64,000 nucleotides of DNA from positions 21,357,589 to 21,421,588 of the forward strand of contig NC_052486.1 of assembly GCF_009730915.1 (NCBI RefSeq), given 5' to 3'. This DNA comes from Dioscorea cayenensis subsp. rotundata. Lineage: Eukaryota; Streptophyta; Magnoliopsida; Dioscoreales; Dioscoreaceae. The position numbers and the translations under genes are program-made. Position 1 is the first letter of the stretch. Each line of letters starts with the position of its first letter. The notes below the pieces were generated by a model. The model did no database searches, was not told the DNA's origin, and saw nothing but the letters and a program-made list of their open reading frames with translations. Shown here piece by piece: positions 1-11,441 of the stretch.

Positions 1-1700
1 ATTTCAATTAAACTAAGTTAAATAACCAAATTACTTATTTTCTTGGGACTACAATTATAATTTTTACATGATTCTCCTTATTAATTTTTCTACCTAATAC
101 ATCATTGGTTTTTTTTTCAAAATACTCCAATTAAAATTATTTATTAAATATAGGCAAAATTGAAAAAAAAAACAAAAACAAAAAAAATACAAATCTTATC
201 TTGATAAGATAAAACAACAATTATTTTGAAATTTTTTTTTGCTCACAATTAGACCCTTCCAAAACAAATCGGGAATTATTTTAAACAACTTTTAATTGTA
301 TACTTAAATTGTCTTCCTGACTCACAATTAGACCTATGTGACATTATGCATAATAAATCTGTAACAGAGTGGGAGAAAAAGTCAAACCTATAAAGAAAAA
401 ATTGGTATTATGATTAGTTACTCATCAATGGAATGAGCCCCCATACATCCAATTGGTCACCAAATTCACATCACATCCAGTCCGGCCACCAGATCCACCT
501 TCAACGCATTCCGGTTTTCTTTAGTCAAGTTGGTTTCCTACTTCCATACAACCAACAGAAAGAACAAAAATCTGACCCCAAGCAATTACTACTGGCATGT
601 GCAAAATAATCTGACCCTAAGCAATTAGTACTGGCATGTGCAAAAATCAACCAACTAAAAGATATCAATTGATTCAGTACATAGCAATGTCAATCAAATT
701 AAAATTGGTACTGTGTGTGGAAGACCAAGCATGATAATGCAGACCATACTGACATTTTTTCTAACTTCCTCAACAAAATATCATACAACAAGTTCTAAAA
801 ATAATTGCCACAAACACATTGCAAGCCAGGAGACACTGACTGATATATATACTTCAGTTTAGTAAATGAGGGACACATGCTGCATGCGTTCATCTTTCTT
901 GCAGGTTAGAAGTTACGCATACATACGGCGAACTCCAGCTCGTAAAGAAAAAAAAACAAAGGACCATGCCTTGAGGAAAGGCAGCAAGAGAAAGACCTTG
1001 ATCTCCCTTATTTATTAGCTTTGTGACAGTGAGAGACAGCTACCTACACTAGGAAGACCTAACAAGTTGTCAACCATACAGATCCTTGGCCTCTTTGAAA
1101 ATGGCTGCAAAATTCCTCTATGCAGTTGTTCAAGTCATTTATTTGTGCTTGTAATTGTTTTTTTTTTTTTAAATTTACATTTTCAGTGTCTAAGACTCAT
1201 TGTAATCCGAATTATATATTCTAATAGGGTCTTTCTTTTAGGTCAATTAATGGTGAGGTCTTTAGGAGATATCTGCAATACATTGACGGCAAAAATTAAC
1301 AGCCACTCTACACATGTCGGAAAAACTCTTCAATTTCAAGAGGATGGAAAAAACCAGATTGCAACTACATGGACAACAAATCAAAAAACACATCCTAACA
1401 ATGTAGTTTATTTTAAAAACACAAATTAATTGTTCATGAATAGCCAAAACAAAGGGTCTGACTGCCATACCGGCATACCCTCATTACCTGTATATTAAAA
1501 ACATAGACAACATTCAAACCGGTCTCACGTAATGGGTTTTTTGGTAAACTAATAAAATGAAAAATGTAAAGTGAACATCAAAAGTGGGAGGTAGAAGGTA
1601 GAGGTAAACATAATACATTGTGGGGGGTAGGCATTGAAGGTATACAGAACTCAACTGAAAAAAAAAAATGTGTTAAACATAAGTCGCCTTCATCTCCATG
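1..1700. other. Gene-free AT-rich stretch
   Basis: No open frame here shows a recognisable domain, and the short frames are interrupted and of low complexity. Poly-A/poly-T runs and AT-rich DNA dominate. A direct repeat of 'ctgaccc(c/t)aagcaatta(c/g)tactggcatgtgcaaaa' type occurs at about 570-605 and 609-648. The stretch could include a long 3' untranslated or downstream region of the minus-strand gene at 3.2 kb, but nothing seen supports this. Confidence 0.5.
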
Positions 1701-1712
1701 TTAAAACTCTCA

Positions 1713-2290
1713 GGTAAAATTGAAGCCTGCATCACAAAGATAAGATCATATATCCACAAACAACCATCTACACCGCACTATGATTGAAAGTAATTACTTG
1801 TTCCATACCACTGTGTGGACATGTGCATCTATCAGTCTATGTTTTACATATATAATAGTTAATTATTCTCTTAAGCCTGAAGAAACCAGAAAAATCTATC
1901 AGCTAAGATTTTTACTTTTGACCTTGGAAATGAACACTCCAGGTATCAGGTAAAACCTGCCTAACGATCAAAACCAACTTTCTTACCTTACACAACTCTG
2001 TGTGTTTTAGATTGACAGTGGCTAGTTGTTCTGTGCAATACTCTTAAGTAAAACTGCAACCTGTGTCACAAAGATAAGATCATAAATCCACACTAAAGCT
2101 GACTTGTTTGAGAAAACTTTATGGGTTTCTGAGCCTATAAGCTAGGATCTTCTCTTTTGATTTATAGGAAGTAACACTATTGTTATCAGGTAAAACCCAC
2201 CTTAGGGATGGAAGCTGACATTCTTGACTGTGCGCATGCGCGCACGCGCATGTGTGTTTTAGATTGATAGCAGTTGAAATTTTTCTATAC
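1713..2290. repeat. Diverged local duplication, two copies
   Basis: Two diverged copies lie head to tail at about 1713-2040 and 2047-2290. Shared blocks include 'cacaaagataagatcat' (about 1733 and 2067), 'atcaggtaaaacc' (about 1946 and 2187) and 'gtgttttagattga' (about 2002 and 2254). Spacing between matching blocks shortens from about 334 to 240 bp, so the second copy carries internal deletions. No coding potential is seen. Confidence 0.65.
2229..2257. repeat. Alternating purine-pyrimidine tract (Z-DNA prone)
   Basis: A run of strictly alternating purines and pyrimidines rich in CG and CA/TG steps, including the palindromic core 'gcgcatgcgc'. Such tracts are known to adopt left-handed DNA under supercoiling. 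It sits inside the second copy of the local duplication and is absent from the first, so it expanded after the duplication. Confidence 0.6.
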
Positions 2291-2436
2291 AACTATGCAA
2301 GTTTGACTGTGTGTCTGTCTAATGTTTGTATAATAAAAAGTAAAAACAACAGAATCATCCATAGAAACCAGAAAGGCACTTATCAGTGTGTATGCAAAGA
2401 CCAAACCAATTAAAAGGAAATGGCAAATAAAACATT

Positions 2437-3000
2437 AAATCCAAACAAAAGTCAGTGCACAAGTTTCAGCCCAGGACTGTATTGATCCAGTACAAAGGAG
2501 CATTTGATAGCAGAGTTCACAGATAGCAAACTACAATGATTATTTTTAGAGTGACGTAAATATATATGTGAACAATTGAAAAGAAATAATGGTATCAACT
2601 ATGCAAAGATTCATATAAAGCACAAATGACACAAATTTTAACCCAAGAATGCATTCATCCAGCACAAAGTAGCATTTGATAGTATAGTTCACCAATAACA
2701 AACTAAAAAGAGAATTTTCAGAGTGAAGTCTGTGTGTGTGTGTGTATATATATGAACTATTTAGAAGATAATGACAAAAATAATGCAATGAGATTCAAAC
2801 AAAAGCAAGATCGAATGACACAAATTTCAACCATTGCATTGAGCCAGCACAAGGTATTATTCGATAACAGATTTCACAAAGAGAAAATTTTCAGAATGAT
2901 GTATATATATATATATAAGCTATTCAGAAGAATTAATGGCATCAACTATGCTATGAGATTCAAACAAACAAAAGCAAGATCAAATGATACAATTCTTGTG
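2437..3000. repeat. Tandem repeat, ~170-190 bp unit, 3 copies plus a partial one
   Basis: Successive copies share 'gcatttgatag...agttcac' type blocks at about 2500, 2670 and 2855, 'tcagagtga(a/c)gt'-like blocks at about 2548, 2717 and 2892, and 'atgacacaaatttyaac' blocks at about 2625 and 2816. Each unit holds a TG/TA microsatellite that differs in length between copies (about 2560, 2731-2753, 2900-2917). The last partial copy ends near 3000, about 230 bp from the stop codon of the minus-strand gene. Confidence 0.75.
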
Positions 3001-3229
3001 AAGAAACCACCATAAAAGCATCCGAATCCGGAGTAATGAAGTGTACCAGCTTTGAAGAGAAATTCTTATCTTCCTTCCTCTGCTTCAATCCACTCCTCGA
3101 TTCCTTGTTTTCTCTAAATCAAACCTTTGCTCCTGTGATGAAAATCAGATCAAAACAACAAAAAGGTAAAGATTGAGAACTAGAAGATGATCCAGATCCC
3201 AAACCCTAGAGATCTGGGGAAAGGCACAC

Positions 3230-3479
3230 CTACGTCTGCTTGGAAAACGACGAAGGAGCCGAAGAACGCTTGTTGCGGAACATCATATAGACAAGAGGAA
3301 GCACAACGCCGGCAATCATGATCGCCGCTCCAATGAAGTACCGCAGCAACCCCGGTGCCTCCACCTCCATGAGGACCCTGCGCAGCTGCATCCAAAGACA
3401 AAAACGCAAGAATCCATGAAGCCCTATGCGGAGAAATCGAAGGAAAGCTTGAAATCGAAAGGGAATGGAGTACCGACAT
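3230..3479 (-). CDS. Small conserved plant single-pass membrane protein (53 aa, two exons)
   Basis: Reading the minus strand, exon 1 supplies only ATG-TCG (3479-3474), followed by a GT...AG intron of 88 bp (3473-3386; donor gtactc, acceptor gatgcag). Exon 2 (3385-3230) encodes 51 residues and a TAG stop. The product starts M-S-L-R-R-V-L-M-E-V-E-A-P-G and has one hydrophobic segment at about residues 16-38 (YFIGAAIMIAGVVLPLVYMM), then a basic R-N-K-R turn and a Ser-rich tail ending F-S-K-Q-T. I recall this MEVEAPGLLRYFIGAA-type peptide as a near-invariant small protein of land plants with no assigned function. The positive-inside pattern suggests a tail facing the cytosol, which is inference. 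Conservation of the peptide across a splice junction argues against chance. Because the protein is so short, automated ORF calls miss it. Confidence 0.8.
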
Positions 3480-3652
3480 CGATCGATCGATCGATGGAGC
3501 CGGAGATGGTCAGGGATTTGGAAGAGACGATGATCGTGAGAAAAGCTCGAGAGATCTCACGAGGGAGAAAGAAAGAGAAACGAAGCTTACTTGGGCTGCT
3601 CTTTTTTATCTCGTTTTGGTCTTTTTAGTGGGCCCGTTTAGGCCCTTTATTA

Positions 3653-3683
<31 letters not shown>
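3653..3683. repeat. (TA)n microsatellite
   Basis: About 15 uninterrupted AT dinucleotides directly upstream of the small minus-strand gene. Confidence 0.9.
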
Positions 3684-3687
<4 letters not shown>

Positions 3688-3711
3688 GGTGTAGTGCACT
3701 TGTTCAGAACT

Positions 3712-3905
3712 AGGGTTGTGAACGAGCTGAACCGAGATGAGCCGAGCTTGGCCATGCTCAAGCTTGGCTCACTACTATTTTTACCAAGCCTGAGCTGAGC
3801 TTGAGCCTACTTTAATCAATCTTGAGCTAAGCTTGAACTTACTTCAACCGAACTCGAGCCAAGCTAGAGCCGAACTCGAGTATACGCCAAACTTCATGAA
3901 ATTTT
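3712..3905. repeat. GAGCTTGAGCC-type degenerate repeat
   Basis: About 190 bp built from diverged iterations of 'gagctgagc/gagcttgagc/gagccgaact', far richer in G and C than the flanks. Such GAGC-rich stretches are common in plant dispersed repeats. I see no terminal inverted repeats that would allow a class assignment. Confidence 0.55.
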
Positions 3906-4216
3906 GAGGCTCAGAATTAGGCCATTAGCTTGATAAAGATATGTTATTTTTTCATAAATAATACATTATTATTAGTATTTTAAAAGATATATTGTTTTAA
4001 AAATAGTATTAAATTTTTTAAATAAAAATTATGAATTAGCCTTCTGTTTTACTTAAATTTATACAAAGACGACAGTAATATTTTTGTAAAAAATTATTAT
4101 TCATGATCCATAAACAACCATTTAATATTACTATAAATGATTCTATATATGTTTTATATAAATGAGCTTATTAATGATACTATAAACAATTTTAGTAATA
4201 ATTTTTATAAATGAGC

Positions 4217-4220
<4 letters not shown>

Positions 4221-4267
<47 letters not shown>

Positions 4268-4268
4268 T
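4221..4268. repeat. (AAT)n microsatellite
   Basis: About fifteen TAA/AAT trinucleotide repeats in AT-rich intergenic DNA. Confidence 0.9.
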
Positions 4269-4534
4269 AAATGTAGAATAAAATTACATCAGTGTATTTT
4301 TTGCAAACATAATCAAATTCCCAAAAAAAATTAGAATAATGGTATTTTGGTCTTTTACAAAAAAATTCATTTTAAATTTGTAACAAAATAAGTGACCGTT
4401 CAGACATGACCGTTTAAACTAATCGAACAATGGCTATATATATTCACGGAATGCTTCTGAGACGCTTGTTCTTCCTATTTACAGAGAAGAAAACTTCGTC
4501 GCAAGATATCTAACAATCACCTCTGGCTTCCCGC

Positions 4535-5620
4535 CATGAAGCTCCATCTTCTCGCCGGCAAGATCTCCCCTAAACTCTCTTGCCGATCCCCTTGTCGAGG
4601 TCTCATCTCATGTTTCCTATTGCTCTCTTTGCAAACCCTTCATCATCTTCTCTCTTTCTTTATCTTCTTTTCAATGGTTTCAAATATAGCAAGATAATAT
4701 AGGTGTTGTTTTCTGAGATTCAGACCTCCAATCAAAGATCGGCCATTTTCCAGACAAGGATCTCGGTGATTCCTTCCATCAAGAAATCGATGCTATATTC
4801 AAGCATAAATCCTTGATGAAGGAGCAGTGGCTAGTAAAGGATGGGGTTTTCATTGTAGATAAGTACCATGAGTACTTGTAGAAGTAGAATGATGAGTAAA
4901 GGGAGATAGCTTGCGCTAATATTTTTGTTTCCTTGATGATCATCACTAGCGTAGGAATTTGGAAGGTAGTTAGGGTTTTGTTTTCTTATTTTATTGATTT
5001 CTTTATTCATAGATATCTATGAATGGATGGGCATGTCCTAAGGCTGCTTCAAGAGGCATTGTGCCAAATCAATCGCATTCTTTGATCATCTTTGAGATTT
5101 CATTGCTTATGTTCAAACCCTCATACTTGGAAATCCCATGGCCAGATATGTCTCTTTTCTTCAATTTGTGATCTTGATTTCAATTTTCTGTCAATGATTT
5201 TTGGATCCAAGAAGCACTTTTGCTTTCAATTTCTATAGATTAAAGCTGCTTAGATTAGGTATTTCCTTGTTGAGTCTTGAGAGGAATTTACTAGTCAAAC
5301 TCTGTTAGTATCTCTTTTGCTAAAATTTTTTTACAGAATGTCAGATTCGTAGTGAAGTTTCATCCGATTAGGACCCACTCCTTGAATTGGATCATAATGA
5401 GTTTTTATCGGTTTAGTGGGGTTTCCTTCGTTCATTACCTGAGTTATTAATAGTTTTGACAATGTTTGGAATGAGCAAATTCCAAGTGTGTCATATTTTA
5501 GTTTGGTAGGTTCTCTGGTATTTTCTTCCATTGTTGAAAATGTCAAGGGGAAGAGAAGGAAGAGGATTACTGAGTGTGATGCATTACCTTCCAGTTCTTC
5601 ATCTATTAAAGGTAATGAAT
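4535..5620 (+). pseudogene. Unidentified coding-like debris (possible pseudogene)
   Basis: Short coding-like stretches appear in order on the plus strand. ATG at 4535 opens a 20-codon frame ending at a plausible donor (cgag|gtctca). A second stretch after a possible acceptor near 4723 reads about 50 codons to a TAG near 4880 and includes the peptide KEQWLVKDGVFIVDKYHEYL. A third, at about 5013-5140, reads IYEW...HCAKSIAFFDHL with stop codons inside it. A fourth, at about 5460-5610, includes SSIVENVKGKRRKRITEC. No single open frame or clean exon chain links them. I do not recognise the family. A decayed gene copy is the most economical reading; a working gene with unusual exons cannot be ruled out. 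Confidence 0.35.
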
Positions 5621-6399
5621 AACACATACTGCATTTTTAATTTTTGAATAGTTTCTCATTTGTTTTTATGATAGAAAATTGAGGTTTGAGCAGCAGAAGA
5701 ATGATGAGAAGAAATCAAAATATTGAAATGAATACTAGTTACAACTTACAAGTCCATGAAAAACACCATAAATACCTGTGCTAAGAAAGAGGTTTACATT
5801 CATGTCACGGCTAAGTGAGAACAAGTGACTAATAGTCTTTATCGTGCAGAGAGAGTGAGTGAGCTCTTACCTATTATTTGGCTTATTTTTTAATCTTTTT
5901 CCTTGTTAGAACTAGATTCAGCTTCATTTGCTTGTAGGTAAGACAGGATTAGATGCAAGAATGAGGTTAGTTAGTTAGTTAATACCATGGCTTGCTTAAT
6001 ACTTTTTGAATCAATACATGTCTTGTGTGGTCTTTTTACTGTCAGCTAATCAATGATATTTGATGAGATAACTAATTATTATCAGTTACTATGAAGGCAG
6101 ATTAAGGCATATGCTCTTCGAGTAGCTTAGAACTGTTGAATGTTCCAAGCATATCAGGTATGAAGTTCATCTCAAATTGGTTTTTGCAGTTCCCATTAAT
6201 GAAGCTTGCAGCCATTAACCTGGAAATGAGCAAAACCTTTCAAAAGGAGCACGGCATTGTTGTATCACGGGTTCTTTGTATCTGAAGTTAAGGTGTACTT
6301 ATCCTAAGTTAGAATAATTGCTTATTTGCCATCAGTGAAAGGCCACCAGAGGTTAAATCTTCATTTAGCGCTTGGTAACGGAGTTTTCTAGCATAGCAA

Positions 6400-9360
6400 A
6401 ACCGAAGACCGCGAAGGAGGCCACCAAAGGTGAAATCTTTACTAAGTTTTATGAGGCCAAGTCACTCCACAACAAAAAATTTTTAAGAGGAAGCTCTATT
6501 CTTTGTCAATGGTGGAATCCACATCAATGAAAGAGCACCTGAACACACTGAGTACTTTATATTCCTAACTCACATTATTGGGACATAAAATAGAGTTAGG
6601 TGAATGTATAGAACTTCTACTCCAAAGTCTACTAAATTTATATGATCAGGAAGTGATTCAAGTCCCCACGGGCATTCTAGCCTTCGATGACATTGCAGCT
6701 ATTATTGTGGAGGGAGAGAGTTGGCGTAAGAATAAGGAAGGCACGATGGCAAATTCACAATAAGAGGAGGCCTTTACTGTAAAGAGAGGAAGACCAATAG
6801 AATGTAGCCCCAGTAGGAGCTACAATCATGGCAGATTAAATTGAAGGAGTAAGAAGACTTTCAAGTGCTACCATTGTGGCAAGAAAGGTCACTTAGAGAT
6901 GGATTGTATGAGTCTAAATAACAAAGATTCTAATCCTCAAGGAAATGTTGCAAACACTTCATATGATGGATATGCCATGGTGTGTGAAGAAGCAACGACA
7001 ACAAGTAAAAGATTTGTTGAAGTATTGCTTCTCGATTGAGCAAAAACATTTCACATGACCTTTCAAAGTGAATGGTTCCATCACTATAAAACTTATCTCT
7101 AGGGGATTTGTGTACAGCTGCAACGATCAAGCCCTTAAGATCCTTGGCATTGGCATTATCAGACTGAAGATGCATGATGACATAGTTCAGACCATTCAAG
7201 AAGTTCGACATGTGAAAGGCTTGAAGAAGAAATTGTTGTCTATAGGAAAACTTGAGGATCTTGGTTGCAAAATTGAAGTCCAGAATAAAAAAATGAAGGT
7301 AATTCAAGGAGCTATTGTATGTGTGAAAAGAGACAAAATAGCTACAAATTTATACATGATGAAGGGAGAAACTTGGGAAGAAGGAAAAGCTTAAGTTGCC
7401 ACAAGTAGTCCAAATCAAAAGATGCACAATGACATGACACAGGAAACTTAGATACATGTTGGAGCAAGGAATGAAGACTCTTACAGAAAGAAATCTACTT
7501 CAAGGTCTCACAAAGATAACACTACCCTTTTGTGAGCAAGCAACATCGACTAAAGTTCAACACATCTAATTCTAAAAGTAAAGCAATTCTAGAATTAGTC
7601 CACTATCATGTATAACAAACACTAGTTACATCCCCGGGAGGAGCAAATTATTTTGTATAATTTATTAACGATTATTCCATAAGATATTGGGTGTATCCTA
7701 GTAAGAGGAAGACAGATATGATTCAAGTCTTCAAATTTTACAAAGCGCAGGTGGAACTTGAATTTGGCTTGAGGACAGATAATGGAAGAGAGTATACTGG
7801 TAAAGAATTTGAAAAATTCTCCTAGTAAGAAATCAAAAGGCAATTCACATCATACACTCCTCAACAAAATAGAAGGGCAGAGCGGATGAACAGGATTCTG
7901 TTAGAAAGAGCTAGAACAGTGATGGAAGTTGCAGGCTTAGACAAGAAATTTTGGGCAGAAGCAGTCAGATTGCCTATTATGTGGTTAATCATGCACCTCA
8001 ACAAAATGGAGTAGTAGAGCGGATGAACATGACTCTATTGCAAAGAACAAGAGCTATGATAAAAATGTAGGCTTAGACAAGAAATTCTATTAAGAAGAAG
8101 TCAGCACCGCCTGTTATTTAGTGAATCGGACTACATAAACTTCAATCGAGTTGAAGACACTGATGGAGATATGGAATAGTAAGCAGTGGACTATTGAAAC
8201 CTTCATAAATTTGGAAGTTTTGTGTATATGATGTATAATTCCCCAATAAACTACAAAATTAGACCCAAAATCCAGAAAATGTATATTCTTAGGATATGCT
8301 AATGGAGTTAAGGGGTACCTCATGTGGGATTCCAATACTGAAAAGGTCATCATCAGCAGGGATGTTATCTTACTAGAAGATAAAGAACAACAACAAGTAG
8401 ATGGTGAAAGCACTTTAAAAGAAAGCATATTAACTACAATAATACAAGTAGCTAGGAAAAAAAAGCTGAAGGTACACCATAACAAAAGGTACAGGGGCCA
8501 ACTAAATCTGAAATTTCAGAAGTTCGTGGTCAACTCGTACAAGATAGACGTCAAGTTGGCATTATGACTATATAATTGAGGGTAATATTGCATATCGTCT
8601 TCTAACTGAGGATGGAGAGCCTTCAACTCTTCAAGAAGCATTAAACAATTTAAATGCATCTAAATGGATGACATCAATGAAAGAATAAATTAAAACTCTT
8701 CATAAAAATAGGATATGAGAACTAGTGTCACTATGAGAAGGGAAAAAGCCCATTGGCAACAAATGGGTTTACAAGATCAAGCACAATAGTAATGATCAAG
8801 TAGACCGTTATTGTGCTAGATTAGTGGTGAAAGGATATGCTCAGAAGGAAGGAATTGACTTCAGCGTAATATTTTCACTTGCAATTCAACTCACAACAAT
8901 CTGAGTAGTCCTAGTGATTTGTGCTACATTCGACTTACAACTTAAGCAATTAAATGTTAAGACTACATTTTTCATGGAGATCTTGAAAAAGAGATTTATA
9001 TGCTCCAGCCAAAAGAATTTGAAGAAAAAGATAAAGAGAACTTGATTTACAGGTTGAACAAATCTCTGCATGGTTTTAAACATGCGGCAAGATGTTGGTA
9101 CAAGAGATTTGATTCATTCATTATCAGCCTTGTAATCAACAGACTCAATTCAGACCCTTGTGCATATGTCAAGAGATTTTAAGAAGATTTTGTGTTTTTA
9201 TTATTGTATAATGACGATATGTTGGTAGCAAGCCCCAACAAAGATCGAATCTAGGAGTTGAAGGCGCAATTGGATAGAGAGTTTGAAATGAAGGACTTGG
9301 GACTCACAAACAAGATTCTAGAAATGCAAATTCACCAATTCAGAAATAATAGTATAATTT
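6400..9360 (+). mobile_element. Degenerate Ty1/copia retrotransposon (gag-pol remnants)
   Basis: Remnants appear in copia order on the plus strand. There is a gag-like stretch at about 6450-6760 (YEAKSLHNKKFLRG, then MKEHLNTLSTLYSQL in the shifted frame). A CCHC zinc knuckle CYHCGKKGHLEMDC lies near 6863-6905, and a protease-site remnant (FHMTFQSEW) near 7050. A GAG-pre-integrase part lies at 7068-7394 and integrase core fragments at 7640-8110 (TPQQN...AERMN). The reverse-transcriptase segment runs from 8750 to 9330: NKWVYKIK, then YMLQPKEFEEKD and NKSLHGFKHAARCWYKRFD, and YNDDML in place of YVDDML. Stops and frameshifts break every domain, so it cannot be autonomous. No long terminal repeats were recognised. 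Integrase before reverse transcriptase distinguishes copia from gypsy. Confidence 0.9.
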
Positions 9361-9501
9361 GTTACTTATGTGTAATTAATCGCTCATTGCATCGTGAGTA
9401 GGCATTGACTGCACAACCTATTGGACGTCAGCCTTTTTACAGGGCGTTAAATTACAATGCAATTACGTTATGAGCCCATTTTGGTGGGCTCTATATATAT
9501 A

Positions 9502-9985
9502 CTCCCTCCGGTCCTCCTTATTGTCTATTTTAGTTAATTCATATAGATTAAGAAAACTGGTTGAAATTAGTTGGCAATCTAAATTTTATATTGTAATAAT
9601 TTTTTTCAAGTTTGTTTTTACTTAAAAATATGTTGTAAAAATGTGTAGTTGAATATAACTAATTAGAAGTTGTAGAGGTACATTAAATATAAAACGGTAA
9701 ATTTTAAAAAATAATATTTAATATTTCACAAATTTTCTAAATGAACAAAGAAAAAAGACCAACAAAAATCTATAAAATGAAACTGAAGCCACTTGATTTA
9801 AGTGGTTAGCTGCACTAAAAATAAATTTCTCGTGTGATATGCGGAGTGGTGAGAAATCGAATCCTCATTGGAGTTAACTCACAAGTGATATCGTAACCCA
9901 CACTCACACGCCGTAGAGATAGACGCTTATCTCCTTTTAAAAAAAAAACTCTAAGATGAAACAAGTAAAAAGGACCGGAGAGAAT
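9502..9985. mobile_element. Stowaway-like MITE with CTCCCTCCGGTCC termini
   Basis: The left end reads ctccctccggtcc (9502-9514). The right end, ggaccggagagaat (9972-9985), is its inverted complement with one or two mismatches, and both ends abut TA dinucleotides, the usual Stowaway/mariner target. This CTCCCTCCGT-type terminus is a well-known plant Tc1/mariner MITE signature. The element is about 484 bp, longer than usual because a SINE-like sequence sits inside it. Confidence 0.8.
9784..9955 (+). mobile_element. SINE-like element nested in the MITE
   Basis: An A-box-like motif (agtggttagctgca, about 9801-9814) is followed about 40 bp later by a B-box-like motif (gaaatcgaatcctc, about 9852-9865), the spacing of a tRNA-type pol III promoter. 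The sequence ends in an A-rich tail (about 9938-9948). The 7-bp direct repeats atgaaac at 9777-9783 and 9956-9962 flank it as a probable target-site duplication. Length is about 170 bp. Confidence 0.65.
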
Positions 9986-10216
9986 ATATTTATACACGTA
10001 TTAATATTTATATTCTCCATCAAAATATATAAATATGTCATGTGTTTTATATCAAAAAAAGATATGTTTTATTAAAAAGATGATATATTAGTAAAAATTT
10101 CTATAATCGCATATTTCTTTGATTTTTCTTTAATTTACAATTTTTCATTATTCAATTTTTTCTTCTATAAACAACCAACGAGCACTTTGCACAGTTGATC
10201 ACAATTTCTTCTAATT

Positions 10217-10217
<1 letters not shown>

Positions 10218-10276
<59 letters not shown>
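10218..10276. repeat. (TA)n microsatellite, ~28 repeats
   Basis: Uninterrupted TA dinucleotide array, the longest in the window, just left of the foldback element. Confidence 0.95.
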
Positions 10277-10277
<1 letters not shown>

Positions 10278-10316
10278 TCATAAAACATGGTTCTCAAATG
10301 ATTGGCTTTTTTTTTT

Positions 10317-11287
10317 AAATCATTGAAGTTTGGTAAAATTTCAGTTTGATCACTAAGGTTTATTTTATATCTAATTGATTACTCAACTTTTTAATTATTT
10401 AGTCAGCAGATCACCTGAGGGATTAATAGCGTGATTAGTTGACGTAGAGGGTCAGAAATCTCAATCAGCTTCATCGGGGACACATCAGCATTAGTTGTCA
10501 CGTCACATAAGGTTGCCACGTCAGCGACTTCTTCCTCGATCATCCTCCAATAGTGTGAAGGTTTCTGGAGTTCGGCAAAACTTTCAAACCGAATTAATTG
10601 CAAAGATGGAGGATGGTTGAAGCTCTATGGCCGACTGGAAAATCTCAATGGTTTTCTTTTTTGTTCTGTTTGAAGCCTTAGGGCTCGAAGAAACTTGGTG
10701 AAATTTCTTTTTTGTTCCATGTTACACATGGAAGGCCTTTTCATTGTTGAATTTGGATGCCCTTAAAATCATTCATTCATGGTGAATTCACTCATTGAAA
10801 CGAGTTGATTTACATTATAAGTAACTCAGGTTTGTGGTAATTTCATACGAAATTAAATGTATATTAATTTGGTTAAGCTCTTGAAATCAGGTTAAGTTTT
10901 TTTTTTTATAAGTTCCTGAAATAAGGTTAAGTTTATGAAATTAAATGTACAGTAACTTATGCATCCATCTCTAGGGTTTCAAATAGAACAAAAAAAACCA
11001 TTGAGATTTTCCGACTAGCCCTAGGGCTCCAAACCTTCAACCATCCTCCATCTTTGCAATTAATTTGGTTCAAAGGTTTTGCTAAATCCAACAAGACACG
11101 GTCAGGAACTTCACAACGCTCACTCCCCAATGAAGCTGACTGGGATTTCCAGGCCTCTATGTCAGCGAATCACACCCTTAATCCTTCAGGTGATCTGTCG
11201 GTGAAATAATTAAAAAGTTGAGTGATCAATTAGATACAAAATAAACGTTAATAATCAAACTGAAATTTTTTCAAACTTCAGTGATTT
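10317..11287. mobile_element. Foldback/long-TIR non-autonomous DNA element
   Basis: The two ends are long inverted repeats. The left arm (about 10317-10680) matches the reverse complement of the right arm (about 10970-11287). Shared blocks include aaatca(t/c)tgaagtttg, tatctaattgat(t/c)actcaa, gatcacctga(g/a)ggatta, ttaattgcaaagatggagg and gaaaatctcaatggtttt. Identity is near-continuous over the outer 130 bp and patchier inside. The central 280 bp loop shows no coding frame. Arms this long suggest a Mutator-like MITE or a foldback element. A clean target duplication was not found. Confidence 0.8.
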
Positions 11288-11393
11288 ATATAAAAATAAA
11301 TAAATAAACTGAAATGTTCTGCTACTTCTACCCCCTTTTTTTTTAAAAAAAAATAAAGGGTTACAAATATCTTCTGTTTTTTTTTTAAACTAA

Positions 11394-11400
11394 TATAAAA
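11394..11400 (+). promoter_or_regulatory. Putative TATA box of the deformylase gene
   Basis: TATAAAA lies 42-48 bp before the chosen ATG and about 105 bp after the end of the foldback element, implying a very short 5' leader. Assignment rests on position and motif only. Confidence 0.45.
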
Positions 11401-11441
11401 GCTAATGTTTTCCCCGGCGTCCTCCAAACCAAGAGCTTCCA

